A DNA stretch of 64,000 bases, taken from NCBI GenBank assembly GCA_959022495.1, contig CAUEYX010000001.1, positions 186,001-250,000 on the forward strand. Reading direction: 5' to 3'. Within the stretch, counting starts at the first letter, position 1, and each line of letters begins with the position of its first letter. A program made the position numbers and the translations under genes. Origin of the DNA: an uncultured Lachnospiraceae bacterium. GTDB taxonomy: Bacteria > Bacillota > Clostridia > Lachnospirales > Lachnospiraceae. Below are positions 16,697 through 24,528 of the stretch, piece after piece. The notes under the pieces are model-generated. The model ran no database searches. It saw nothing but the letters and a program-made list of their open reading frames with translations, and had not been told where the DNA came from.

Positions 16697-17836
16697 TTAA
16701 CAATTTACAGCCCCATATACGTCAAATTCTTTCCAGTCCAGCGCAAGGGCTTTGGTAATATCCTCTTCCATGCGTAAAAGCTGGCTGCCGGGTACCCCCT
16801 GGCAGGCTGCATAGAAAGGCGCTTCGCCGATGGCATAATAAAGGTCGTGTGCCGTACAGTTTCCCTCCCCATTCTGGGCGATATACATCTCTACCACCTC
16901 ATTGCGGATAGATGCCCGGATCTTCATTTTTTTCATCAGCAGTTTTAAACAATTCGCCGGATTGTGAATCTCAATCTCCAGAAGCGCCGCAAGGTTAGCC
17001 GCTGCGTCCAGATACCTTGCATACACCTGCTTTAAATTCTCCCGGTAATCCAGGATTGTAGCGTGGTGTTTGTGATGCAGGGTTATAGGGCTTCCCAGAC
17101 CAAGGGTATGGTTCTTTCCCTCCGTCAGCAGCATGGGATACAGATTAACACCGCTGGCTGCCACGTCAGAAGTGACAAGCCGAAGCGCCGGAGTCAGTTT
17201 CTTCTCCTTTACTCCATACCGGTCCAATACCTCCCGGTAAGTGTCCAGAAGTTCCGGACTTCCTTCCAGCTTCCACATAGCACTCATCACTGAATGATCA
17301 TAAGTTCCGGAGCCTTCCATGTAGGCGCTGCCCTTGAAATTGGCGTTCAGATACTCACTTGTAGTCTCGAAGACCGCTTTCATATCCAGCACACTGTACT
17401 CATGGCTGTCTCCGCCATGAACAGCAGACACTTTGCCGTCTGCGATCTTAATGAGACTTTCCCCTTTTGCCACCTTCAGGCAGTAATTCACTACCTTTGC
17501 ATAAGTTGCCTTATCCAGTTTCCGAAGTCCGTCTCCGTTTACACCGGCCCGGCTCAAAATTGTCTGGATTGCGCAGTCGCGGATGGGATAAATTTCACCT
17601 CGCATCTTCAAAAGAAGCTGCGTATTCTTCTCTGTATCCGCAAGGATATCGTCCATCTCTTTTACTCCGCTTTCCAGGTTCTTTGCCTCCTTTTCCAGCG
17701 GGATCAAGCGAAGGGAACGGGTTGGCTTGCGAATCCAGCGAGATGACCGGCTGCGCCGGGAGAGAAACGAAAGCATCTCCTCTGCCGTGTCAAAGGTTTC
17801 TACAAACCCATCTGCATACACCATTGTTTCATTCAT
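16697..17836 (-). CDS. Conserved hypothetical protein of the mobile element
   Basis: A 379-residue soluble protein that I do not recognise with certainty. It starts MNETMVYADGFVETFDTAEE, has a basic patch (RRSRSSRWIRKPTRSLRL) and a long middle with AVHGGDSHEYSVLDM and LVTSDVAASGVNLYPMLL. The N-terminal self-contained layout and context recall DUF932-like proteins of plasmids and phages, but I cannot confirm this. ATG follows AAAGGTGG. It is the first long gene of the leftward recombination operon and lies immediately before yqaJ exon 1. Confidence 0.72.
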   Translation of the reverse strand: MNETMVYADGFVETFDTAEEMLSFLSRRSRSSRWIRKPTRSLRLIPLEKEAKNLESGVKEMDDILADTEKNTQLLLKMRGEIYPIRDCAIQTILSRAGVNGDGLRKLDKATYAKVVNYCLKVAKGESLIKIADGKVSAVHGGDSHEYSVLDMKAVFETTSEYLNANFKGSAYMEGSGTYDHSVMSAMWKLEGSPELLDTYREVLDRYGVKEKKLTPALRLVTSDVAASGVNLYPMLLTEGKNHTLGLGSPITLHHKHHATILDYRENLKQVYARYLDAAANLAALLEIEIHNPANCLKLLMKKMKIRASIRNEVVEMYIAQNGEGNCTAHDLYYAIGEAPFYAACQGVPGSQLLRMEEDITKALALDWKEFDVYGAVNC

Positions 17837-18338
17837 GTTTTTCTTCCACCTTTCTTAAAAATTTTTATCCATAAACAGCCGAAGCTGATTGTGGCAAGCC
17901 ACACACTTAAACAAAAATACTACGGAAAACGTAAACGGCTGCTCGTGCAAGCACGGCAGTTGCTTTCCGGGCGTATCGCACAAAAAAAGGATGATCTGAG
18001 AAATGTATTCTTTCTCCAATCATCCTTAAAATTTTGGTATTCACCTAAAAAACAAAAAAAGTGCCACATTGCCAATTCAGGCATACTGTGACACTGATCT
18101 ACAAACATAAACAACTTATGCCGGGAAAAGCTTCCGCTTTTCCTCTCGATGTCTGGGATTTCCAAAAATCCCAAAACACTTTTCCCAAAAGGGAACATAT
18201 AAAAAACAACTATATCAGTATACTAGCACAGGATATAGTAGCTGTCAATTTATTTCATAGCATATATAGTATTTCAATAAAGCACAGCTTCCTTATTTTA
18301 TGGATATCTCTCCTGTTTTTCTAACATCTGCCCTAAAT
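17837..18338. other. Gene-free, hairpin-rich region
   Basis: No gene is supported here. Several inverted repeats follow each other: AAGGATGAT (17987-17995) with ATCATCCTT (18019-18027); a GTGCCACATTGCC / GGCATACTGTGACAC pair at about 18060-18096; GGAAAAGC / GCTTTTCC near 18123-18142; and GGGATTT / AAATCCC near 18160-18175. This is the leader side of the leftward operon and may hold its promoter, a terminator, or an origin-like or small-RNA structure. I cannot say which. Confidence 0.4.
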
Positions 18339-18545
18339 TTATTTTCCATCTGACTCTATGTCCGCAAGGACAAACTCAATCTGCCGGCTAAGAAAATCCC
18401 TGCAACTGCTTAAAACTCTGCCGTGCTGTCGTTGTTCATCTTTCGCATTTTTTTCGCACAGTTCCCTATAAACACAGTCATCGCAGTTATTCGCCAATGC
18501 CTCCCGTATCCAATCCAATTCTTTCTGCGTACCTATTATTTTCAT
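18339..18545 (-). CDS. Small cysteine-containing hypothetical protein
   Basis: A 68-residue protein with Cys residues spaced as NCDDCVYRELCEKN and a later SSCRDF, which suggests a small metal-binding or disulfide unit. The rest is charged and helical. GAGGTG lies 6 nt before the ATG. It is divergent from the XRE gene at 18741 across a 22-bp perfect palindrome, so it may be controlled by that regulator. Function is unknown. Confidence 0.6.
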   Translation of the reverse strand: MKIIGTQKELDWIREALANNCDDCVYRELCEKNAKDEQRQHGRVLSSCRDFLSRQIEFVLADIESDGK

Positions 18546-18627
18546 CTAAAACACCTCATTTTCATCATACCCCAAAACTGTATTTCTATCACTACTTTTC
18601 TCAAGAAGTATTATAACAGGAAATTAC

Positions 18628-18649
18628 GGTTATATTACGTAATATAACC
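18628..18649. promoter_or_regulatory. 22-bp perfect palindrome (operator candidate)
   Basis: The half GGTTATATTAC is followed directly by its exact reverse complement. AAATTACGG overlaps its left edge (18621-18629) and CCGTAATTT recurs at 18678-18686. The palindrome sits between the divergent genes at 18339-18545 and 18741-19058 and is probably bound by the XRE regulator. Confidence 0.6.
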
Positions 18650-18740
18650 ATTTATCAAATATTATCTCTATTTTATTCCGTAATTTACTGCAATTAAATA
18701 GTTTAAAATCGAAAGAAAGAACAGAAGAGAGGTGGAGTGT

Positions 18741-19058
18741 ATGGACAAAAAATTTATTGGTGACCGGATTACCGAACTGCGGATTAAAAAAAATATCTCA
18801 GAATATCAGATGAGTTTGGATCTTGGCAAGAACAAAAGCTACATTCAGTCTATTTCTTCTGGACGTTCTCTTCCAACCATGCAGAATTTTCTGGAAATCT
18901 GCGAATACCTGGAAATCACTCCTGCCCAGTTTTTCGATACAGAACTGCATAACCTTCCCTTGTTTGAAAAAGCCACGGATCTGTTAAAGCAGCTTGATGA
19001 TGAAGATATGCTTGCTGTAATCAGCATACTGAACCGTCTTGCCTTTAAGCACAAATAA
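18741..19058 (+). CDS. XRE-family transcriptional regulator
   Basis: A 105-residue HTH protein: FIGDRITELRIKKNISEYQM, GKNKSYIQSISSGRSLPTMQ, then FLEICEYLEITPAQFFD, with a short helical C-terminus (LLKQLDDEDMLAVISILNRL). This is the small Cro/C1-like type common on Bacillota mobile elements. ATG at 18741 is used because GAGGTGGAG lies just upstream; the GTG at 18732 overlaps that site. A terminator follows at 19067-19092. It likely controls the element through the palindromes at 18621-18686. Confidence 0.85.
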   Translation: MDKKFIGDRITELRIKKNISEYQMSLDLGKNKSYIQSISSGRSLPTMQNFLEICEYLEITPAQFFDTELHNLPLFEKATDLLKQLDDEDMLAVISILNRLAFKHK

Positions 19059-19066
19059 TTTTCCCA

Positions 19067-19092
19067 AACTGCCCTTTCCCGGGCAGTTTTTT
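19067..19092 (+). terminator. Rho-independent terminator after the XRE gene
   Basis: AACTGCCC and GGGCAGTT form an 8-bp GC-rich stem with a TTTCCC loop, followed by a T run (19087-19092). Confidence 0.85.
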
Positions 19093-19423
19093 CCAATTAT
19101 CTTCCTTTTCCCACTATTTTCTTTACAAATGGCAAAAACCATGATGTACCTTGAAAACCACATACCCTCCCCGTAAGAGAGATACGGGTTCCGGCAGATA
19201 GTGTAGCATTTTGCGCGCCTGCCGGATGGAAGATTACATAGTAACGCCGGATACATGGCCGGATAGGGCATAGGAACTGGCTTACGGGAAGGAAACTTTT
19301 TAATCCAATTCAACACTGATTTGTTACATAAGGAAATTTACAAGACGGCAGAAAAAATGTATACTATTGGCATGAGGATGTCTTAGTTATACGTTTTCTC
19401 TGCTGTTTTTGAAAGGAGGATAC
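19093..19423 (+). promoter_or_regulatory. xis-int leader and promoter
   Basis: No gene is seen. A promoter is clear: TTTACA (19337-19342), 17 nt, TATACT (19360-19365). Upstream, GCCGGAT occurs three times (19221-19227, 19246-19252, 19258-19264), with CCGGCAGATA just before; these may be binding sites for Xis or a regulator. AAAGGAGG precedes the xis start. Confidence 0.65.
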
Positions 19424-19636
19424 ATGACAGCAGAAACGAACTCATTAACCTCTGCAATATCATCCGGTGGATCTAATACTTACTCCGTAAGTGAGATTGC
19501 CATCATTCTCGGAATCAGTAAACGATCTGCTTATAAACTTTGCGAGCAGAATCTTTTTATTTCCAAACGGATTGGCAGAATTATACGGGTAAATAAAAAA
19601 TCCTTTGAGGACTGGCTGAATAGCAGACCTGAATAA
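19424..19636 (+). CDS. xis: Excisionase-type HTH protein
   Basis: A 70-residue protein with a winged-helix/MerR-like excisionase motif: NTYSVSEIAIILGISKRSAY, KLCEQNLFISKRIGRIIRVN, then KKSFEDWLNSRPE. It would bend DNA at the attachment site and favour excision by the neighbouring integrase. ATG at 19424 has AAAGGAGG upstream; the frame opens at a TTG inside that site. The integrase gene starts 12 nt after its stop, with its own GGAGAAAACGT. Confidence 0.88.
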   Translation: MTAETNSLTSAISSGGSNTYSVSEIAIILGISKRSAYKLCEQNLFISKRIGRIIRVNKKSFEDWLNSRPE

Positions 19637-19648
19637 AGGAGAAAACGT

Positions 19649-21031
19649 ATGGCTACAATCATTAAACGCAAAAAGAACTATTCCGTTGTTTACTATTACG
19701 AGACGCCTGAAGGTGAAAAGAAACAAAAGTGGGAGACATTCACCAGCTACAAAGATGCAAACAGAAGGAAGATCGAAGTGGAAAATCAACAGGAAAATGG
19801 CACTTTTATAGCGCCTACCTCCCAGACCGTTGAAGATTTTCTTTATGATTTTGTAACGCTCTATGGCGAAAAAAACTGGGGATTAAGTACCTATGACAGT
19901 AATCTTGGACTAATCAGTAACTATATCAACCCAATCATAGGTTCTGTTCCAATTCAGCAGGTAAACCGCAAATTTGTAGATATTTATTACAATACGTTGA
20001 AGAAAACAAAACCTGTAGTCGTCAGGAACCGTAAACCTAAAAACGAATTTCTTCCCACATCTACCATTGAAAGAATTTTTAAATTACTTTCCTGCGCTTT
20101 TAATCAGGCGATTAAATGGGAAATGGTCGGTAAAAATCCTTTCCAGCTTTCAGACGCTCTTCCAAAAACAAAGTACAAAAAACGTGACATCTGGACACCA
20201 GATATAATTTGCCAGGCGCTCAATAGCTGTAAGGACAGTAAACTGTATGTGGCAATGAACCTTTCCTTCGCCTGCTCCATGCGTGAGGGAGAAATTCTTG
20301 GACTGACCTGGGATCATGTAAATATCACGGAACAGGCGATTGCGGAAGATAATGCTTATGTGGATATTAAACAGGAATTACTCCGGGTGTCCAAAAGAGC
20401 AATGGAACAACTGGATGAGAAGGATATTTATTATATCTTTCCTCCTCTGATGCCGAATACATCAACTAGGGTAGTTCTTAAAAAACCGAAAAATGACAGT
20501 AGTATCCGGCGTATCTGGCTTCCTAAGACACTTGCATACATTTTACGGGACTGGAAAAAGGCTCAGGAAGAATTAAAAGGATTCCTTGGGGATGAATATC
20601 ATGATTATAATCTGGTCGTTGCATTGGCAAACGGCCGTCCCTGCGAGGGGCGAGTATTATTAAAACTCTTTAACCAATTAAGAAAGGAAGCAGGGCTGCC
20701 AAATGTAGTTTTCCACTCCCTTCGTCATTCCAGTACCACCTATAAGCTGAAACTCAATCATGGCGACATCAAAGCAACCCAGGGAGATACTGGTCACGCA
20801 CAGGCAGATATGGTCACCGAGATTTATTCCCACATTCTGGACGAAGACAGAAAAATCAATGCGCAGAAATTTGACGCTGCATTTTATGCGAATCCGGATC
20901 TCAGCAAATACAATCCACCTACCCCGGATCAGAAAAAGGGAGAAGATCAAATTGACATCAATGCTCTGATTGCACAGCTAAAAAAATCGCCAGAACTTGC
21001 CAGTACTTTAGCGCAGCTTCTGGCTCAGTAG
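19649..21031 (+). CDS. int: Tyrosine recombinase / site-specific integrase
   Basis: A 460-residue phage-type integrase. The N-terminal arm-binding part starts MATIIKRKKNYSVVYYYE; a SAM-like core-binding domain follows (TVEDFLYDFVTLYGEKNWGL). The catalytic domain shows the Arg in FACSMREGEILGLTWDHV, HxxR in FHSLRHSSTTYK, the His in GDTGHAQADM and the Tyr in VTEIYSHILDED. It catalyses insertion and excision of the element. Direct repeats just after its stop are arm-type sites, and a tRNA-Arg gene 176 nt further on is the likely target. The tail (PPTPDQKKGEDQIDINALIA) is low complexity. Confidence 0.95.
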   Translation: MATIIKRKKNYSVVYYYETPEGEKKQKWETFTSYKDANRRKIEVENQQENGTFIAPTSQTVEDFLYDFVTLYGEKNWGLSTYDSNLGLISNYINPIIGSVPIQQVNRKFVDIYYNTLKKTKPVVVRNRKPKNEFLPTSTIERIFKLLSCAFNQAIKWEMVGKNPFQLSDALPKTKYKKRDIWTPDIICQALNSCKDSKLYVAMNLSFACSMREGEILGLTWDHVNITEQAIAEDNAYVDIKQELLRVSKRAMEQLDEKDIYYIFPPLMPNTSTRVVLKKPKNDSSIRRIWLPKTLAYILRDWKKAQEELKGFLGDEYHDYNLVVALANGRPCEGRVLLKLFNQLRKEAGLPNVVFHSLRHSSTTYKLKLNHGDIKATQGDTGHAQADMVTEIYSHILDEDRKINAQKFDAAFYANPDLSKYNPPTPDQKKGEDQIDINALIAQLKKSPELASTLAQLLAQ

Positions 21032-21032
21032 T

Positions 21033-21089
21033 TTATTAGCAGAAAAATCAGCAATTCTCTTATTAGCAGGAATGTTGATTTTATTAGCA
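21033..21089. repeat. Three TTATTAGCA direct repeats (integrase arm sites)
   Basis: TTATTAGCA occurs at 21033-21041, 21060-21068 and 21081-21089, with a weaker AATTAGCA near 21118. The spacings are 27 and 21 nt. The position between int and the tRNA target is where arm-type binding sites of tyrosine integrases lie. Confidence 0.7.
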
Positions 21090-21206
21090 AAAAGTGGCGG
21101 GACAGTTCAAATCCAAATTAGCAAAATTTATAATTATACATTTTGGATGGCATATGTTTTTCCGAAAGAGAAAACGCCACAAATCGTATGATTCATGGCG
21201 TTTATA

Positions 21207-21280
21207 CGTTCCTGACTGGAGTCGAACCAGCGGCCTATTGCTTAGGAGGCAATCGCTCTATCCTACTGAGCTACAGGAAC
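21207..21280 (-). tRNA. tRNA-Arg (CCT anticodon)
   Basis: A full cloverleaf: a 7-bp acceptor (GTTCCTG with CAGGAAC), D arm GCTC/GAGC, anticodon stem ATTGC/GCAAT with loop CTCCTAA (anticodon CCT, reading AGG), variable loop AGGCC, and T arm GCTGG/CCAGT with loop TTCGACT. The discriminator is G; no CCA is encoded. The 3' end points at the integrase, so this is the presumed attachment site of the element. Confidence 0.95.
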
Positions 21281-21334
21281 CTATTTATATTATAACGATT
21301 TTATGCAACCGTTACAACCAAATTATTCATTTTT

Positions 21335-21393
21335 GGATTTGAACGAACCGACACTTAGGAGGCGGTCGCTCTATCCAGCTGAGCTACGGAAAC
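21335..21393 (-). pseudogene. Truncated second tRNA-Arg (CCT)
   Basis: Read on the minus strand, GTTTCCGTAGCTCAGCTGGA starts a tRNA with a normal D arm and anticodon arm 5' side (ACCGC, loop CTCCTAA). The 3' side of the anticodon stem is damaged (GTGT in place of GCGGT), the T arm is degraded, and no partner for the GTTTCCG acceptor strand follows. It shares the anticodon region with the intact gene 54 nt away. It is probably a remnant from an earlier integration or recombination. Confidence 0.75.
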
Positions 21394-21575
21394 AGATATG
21401 ATTAATTGTGCCTTTGCCAGACACAATTAATAATATACCATGTTTTCTTTGTTTTCTCAACCTTTTTTGTTTATCTAGTAAAATTTTCGTCCTATGCTAT
21501 AATGATCTTACCGGAATCAGTGAAAACAAGAACCAACAGAATCATTCTTTCCAATCAAAGAGGAGGCCTAATTCC

Positions 21576-22061
21576 ATGAGACTTTTTATTGCCATCCGGC
21601 TTTCAGATGACATGACGAAAACCCTGGTAAATTTGATGCATGATCTAAAGAAACAGGGGATTGAAGGCAGTTATACTCCGGCGCAGAACCTTCACATGAC
21701 GCTGGCGTTTATCGGACAGTACGACGACCCTGAAAAGGTAAAATCCGTTTTGAAGCGGATTCCCCTGCCGGAGTTCCGGCTGAGCCTGTCAGATTTCGGG
21801 AATTTTGGCAGCATTCTCTGGGCGGGGGTAAAAGGGAACCAGAAGCTGAAAACTTATGTAAAGGATCTGCGCTCGGCCCTTGACGCTGAGGGGATTCCAT
21901 ATGACAGGGATAAATTCATTCCGCACATAACGCTGGTGCGAAAATATTCTGCAAAGCGTCCATATAAAGCGCGTATGCCGAAAGCGGAAATGATCGTAAA
22001 AAAGGCGTCCCTGATGAAATCAGAGCAGAAAAACGGAAAAGCAGTCTATAAAGAAATATGA
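21576..22061 (+). CDS. thpR: RNA 2',3'-cyclic phosphodiesterase (2'-5' RNA ligase family)
   Basis: A 161-residue protein of the 2H phosphoesterase superfamily. It starts MRLFIAIRLSDDM and has both catalytic HxT motifs: LHMTLAFIG near residue 43 and FIPHITLVRKY near residue 115. Family members open 2',3'-cyclic phosphates on RNA. ATG at 21576 has AGGAGGCC upstream. The frame opens further upstream at 21408, but that part has no ribosome binding site and overlaps the tRNA remnant region. TATAAT at 21499-21504 is a likely -10. It appears to be host chromosome beyond the mobile element. Confidence 0.92.
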   Translation: MRLFIAIRLSDDMTKTLVNLMHDLKKQGIEGSYTPAQNLHMTLAFIGQYDDPEKVKSVLKRIPLPEFRLSLSDFGNFGSILWAGVKGNQKLKTYVKDLRSALDAEGIPYDRDKFIPHITLVRKYSAKRPYKARMPKAEMIVKKASLMKSEQKNGKAVYKEI

Positions 22062-22093
22062 AAGCAGAGCCCTTTTCAGCTGCGGACTGTCTG

Positions 22094-22981
22094 TCAGCCC
22101 AGCTTTCCCCGCCTGTATTCCAGAGGTGTGACGCCGTGCGTTTCACGAAAGACCTTTCCAAAGTACGCGCTGTTTGAGAATCCGCACTGCAGCGCAATAT
22201 CAAGGACTGAATCACCGGTATCCTTTAAAAGCGTTTCCGCGCACTGCATGCGGTAGTCCATCAGATACTCAAATGGTGTCTGATGGATTGTATTTTTAAA
22301 GCACCGGGTACATTCCCTTGGGCTGACAGAAGCGGAATCGGCAATCTCTGCCAGGGAGATCCGTTCGCTGTAGTTGTCCTGTATAAAGGCAAGCATGGTC
22401 TGTATGCGGTCCTGGTCTGCCGTCTTAAGGGGCATCCTGTCTGCTTCCAGGGAACGGATCTCTTCCATCAGGAGAAGCCAGATATCAGAGAAGACGTTCC
22501 GTATCTGGAATTCGCAGTTCGGTTCCCGCTGGAGCAGGGATGCTTTTTTAAGCAGGGACAATATTTTCTTCTGCACCGGGTTTCCGTCTCGGAATTCCAC
22601 TAAGTCAAACCGCTTGTCCTGAATGACAGGGGTGATATATTTTGTCTCGAAGATACTCTTGAAATGTCCGCTCAGGAATATGGGATGGAACAAGTGAGAG
22701 CAGTTGATTACCTCCGCGGACGTTCCTTCCGCTTCCATGGCGGCAAGGATATTCGAATTGATAAAAAAGCCTTCCCCTTCAGAAAAATGATATGTCTGAT
22801 GAATGGTAGTGACCTTCATATCCCCTTTCCGCATATAGCTGAACTCCACTTCTTCATGCCAGTGCCAGGGAATGTGCGTCTTCCGCATATTTGCTGTATG
22901 CATGACATACGGGTACTCTGGTGTCATTCCTGCAATTTCTTCCAGCTGATTACTATGAATTTTAATTCCTTTGATCTCCAC
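22094..22981 (-). CDS. AraC-family regulator with N-terminal cupin
   Basis: A 295-residue transcription factor. The N-terminal cupin-like sensor holds IPWHWHEEVEFSYMRKGDMK. The C-terminal double HTH reads ISLAEIADSASVSPRECTRC, TPFEYLMDYRMQCAETLLKD and VLDIALQCGFSNSAYFGKVF. These regulators commonly control sugar uptake genes. The GTG at 22981 is favoured because GAGG lies 6 nt upstream; an in-frame GTG at 22993 is the alternative. It is divergent from a 23-residue membrane peptide and the sucrose operon; its own target is not clear. Confidence 0.85.
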   Translation of the reverse strand: MEIKGIKIHSNQLEEIAGMTPEYPYVMHTANMRKTHIPWHWHEEVEFSYMRKGDMKVTTIHQTYHFSEGEGFFINSNILAAMEAEGTSAEVINCSHLFHPIFLSGHFKSIFETKYITPVIQDKRFDLVEFRDGNPVQKKILSLLKKASLLQREPNCEFQIRNVFSDIWLLLMEEIRSLEADRMPLKTADQDRIQTMLAFIQDNYSERISLAEIADSASVSPRECTRCFKNTIHQTPFEYLMDYRMQCAETLLKDTGDSVLDIALQCGFSNSAYFGKVFRETHGVTPLEYRRGKLG

Positions 22982-23127
22982 GGCTGACCTCACATTATAA
23001 TTTTAAATACAAGTTTGGCTGTATATTTATATTATTTAAGCATAAATATATATATTTGTCAAAATAGGAAATATATAATGAAATCACAGATAAAGCAGGA
23101 AAGCCGAAAATGAAAGGAGGAAAAAAG

Positions 23128-23199
23128 ATGTTATTATTTGCGGGAATTATTGTATTGCTGGTGGGTTTATCTTATTTTGAAGAGAAGGTAAAAGAATAA
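23128..23199 (+). CDS. 23-residue single-pass membrane peptide
   Basis: AAAGGAGGAAAAAAG precedes an ATG opening a 23-codon frame: MLLFAGIIVLLVGLSYFEEK, then VKE and a stop. It has a hydrophobic stretch of about 14 residues and a charged end, like small membrane modulators such as KdpF. The ribosome binding site is near perfect, which supports translation. It lies between the AraC regulator and the sucrose operon; no partner is evident. Confidence 0.6.
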   Translation: MLLFAGIIVLLVGLSYFEEKVKE

Positions 23200-23270
23200 T
23201 CCAGGATCTGCCGCCGCTTCAAAATGCAGCCTGCGTGAAATCCAGCCTTTCGAAAGAGGGGTTGTGCTGG

Positions 23271-23276
23271 TATAAT
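23271..23276 (+). promoter_or_regulatory. Candidate -10 box of scrR
   Basis: TATAAT lies 37 nt before the scrR ATG, with a poor -35 match (TTTCGA at 23248-23253, 17-nt spacer). Confidence 0.45.
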
Positions 23277-23313
23277 ATAAAATATGTACAGGCATGGGAG
23301 GCGGCAGACCAAT

Positions 23314-24363
23314 ATGACCATTAAAGAGATCGCCCGTCTCGCCGGCGTATCCAGCGCCGCGGTATCGCGGTATTTAAATGGCGGATACATCAGTGAGGAG
23401 AAACGGGCACAGATAAAAAAAGTGATCGAGGAGACCGGATACCACCCGTCTGCGCAGGCGCGCACCCTTCGCACGAAGCGTGCCTGCCTGATCGGGGTAG
23501 TTGTACCGAAGATTAACTCAGAGAGCATCAGCCGGGTGACGGAAGGCATCGGCAGCGTGCTCTCAGCGCGGGGCTATCAGATGCTTCTCGCAAGTACGGA
23601 TAATAATGCCAAAAAGGAGATCGAGTATCTCCATCTGTTTGAGAAATATCCGGTGGACGGAATTATCCTGATCGGGACTATGATTACCGCGGAGCACAGA
23701 AGATTTCTCAAGAATGTGAAAATTCCTGTTGTTGTGACGGGACAGTATACGAAATATGCCAACTGCATCTATCATGACGATTATGGAGCGGGAAAGGCCA
23801 TGGGCAGGCTGGCCGCGTCTTTCACCCACGCTCAAGTAGCCTATATCGGTGTGACGCGGGAAGATAAGGCGGCCGGAGCGGCGAGAGAAGACGGATTCCG
23901 CGCGGGCATGAAGGCAGAAGGCAGGGAGCTGGAAGATGGGTATGTGCGGATCTCTGCTTTCCGCGCGGATTCCGGATATGAGGCGGCAATGTCCCTTCTG
24001 AAGGAAAAAAAAGATATCGATGTCATATCCTGTGCTACGGATACGATTGCTGCAGGGGCGATCAAGGCGCTCAGGGCGCTGGGAATGAACCTTGCCACAG
24101 TCAGAGGGGGATTAGACGGTGAAGCAGAGGCCAGGACGGGGGAAAAGGAGAATCTGCCGGAACAGCCCGGGATGATTGTCACAGGGTTTGGCGATAACCA
24201 GCTCTTAAAAGCAGCTGCCGGCGGAATACCCACCATACACTTTGGTTATAAGACCAGCGGCATCCGCAGCGCGGAACTTCTTCTGGACGTAATTGAGCGC
24301 GGAGAGAAGATCCCCATAGAAATGAAACTGGGCTTTCGGCTGGTGGATGGGGATTCCGTATAA
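23314..24363 (+). CDS. scrR: LacI-family repressor of the sucrose operon
   Basis: A 349-residue repressor. The N-terminal HTH and hinge read MTIKEIARLAGVSSAAVSRY, LNGGYISEEKRAQIKKVIEE, then TGYHPSAQARTLRTKR. A periplasmic-binding-like effector domain follows (IGVVVPKINSESISRVTEGI; VDGIILIGT). It ends with TIHFGYKTSGIRSAELLLDV. Genes for a sucrose-type PTS permease and a GH32 hydrolase follow, and TGAAATCGATTTCA lies in front of the permease. This supports a ScrR role. The ATG at 23314 has GGGAGGCGG upstream. The effector is inferred to be sucrose, sucrose-6-phosphate or fructose. Confidence 0.85.
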   Translation: MTIKEIARLAGVSSAAVSRYLNGGYISEEKRAQIKKVIEETGYHPSAQARTLRTKRACLIGVVVPKINSESISRVTEGIGSVLSARGYQMLLASTDNNAKKEIEYLHLFEKYPVDGIILIGTMITAEHRRFLKNVKIPVVVTGQYTKYANCIYHDDYGAGKAMGRLAASFTHAQVAYIGVTREDKAAGAAREDGFRAGMKAEGRELEDGYVRISAFRADSGYEAAMSLLKEKKDIDVISCATDTIAAGAIKALRALGMNLATVRGGLDGEAEARTGEKENLPEQPGMIVTGFGDNQLLKAAAGGIPTIHFGYKTSGIRSAELLLDVIERGEKIPIEMKLGFRLVDGDSV

Positions 24364-24458
24364 TCAGGCTGTGATTATGCACAAAATTGAATGTTAAATA
24401 TCAGTAAAAATGCCATATTTACAAATGGCATTTTTTTTCTTATTATTAACTCAAGATA

Positions 24459-24472
24459 TGAAATCGATTTCA
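24459..24472. promoter_or_regulatory. LacI-type operator / cre-like site before the PTS gene
   Basis: TGAAATCGATTTCA is a perfect 14-bp palindrome with a central CG, 57 nt upstream of the PTS gene. It fits a LacI-family (ScrR) operator and also resembles a CcpA cre site. A one-base-shorter copy lies at 43318-43330. Confidence 0.75.
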
Positions 24473-24528
24473 CAAAAATGAGATTTCATACACAGAAAAT
24501 ACTTTATATTAAGGGAAGGAGAGGTAAT

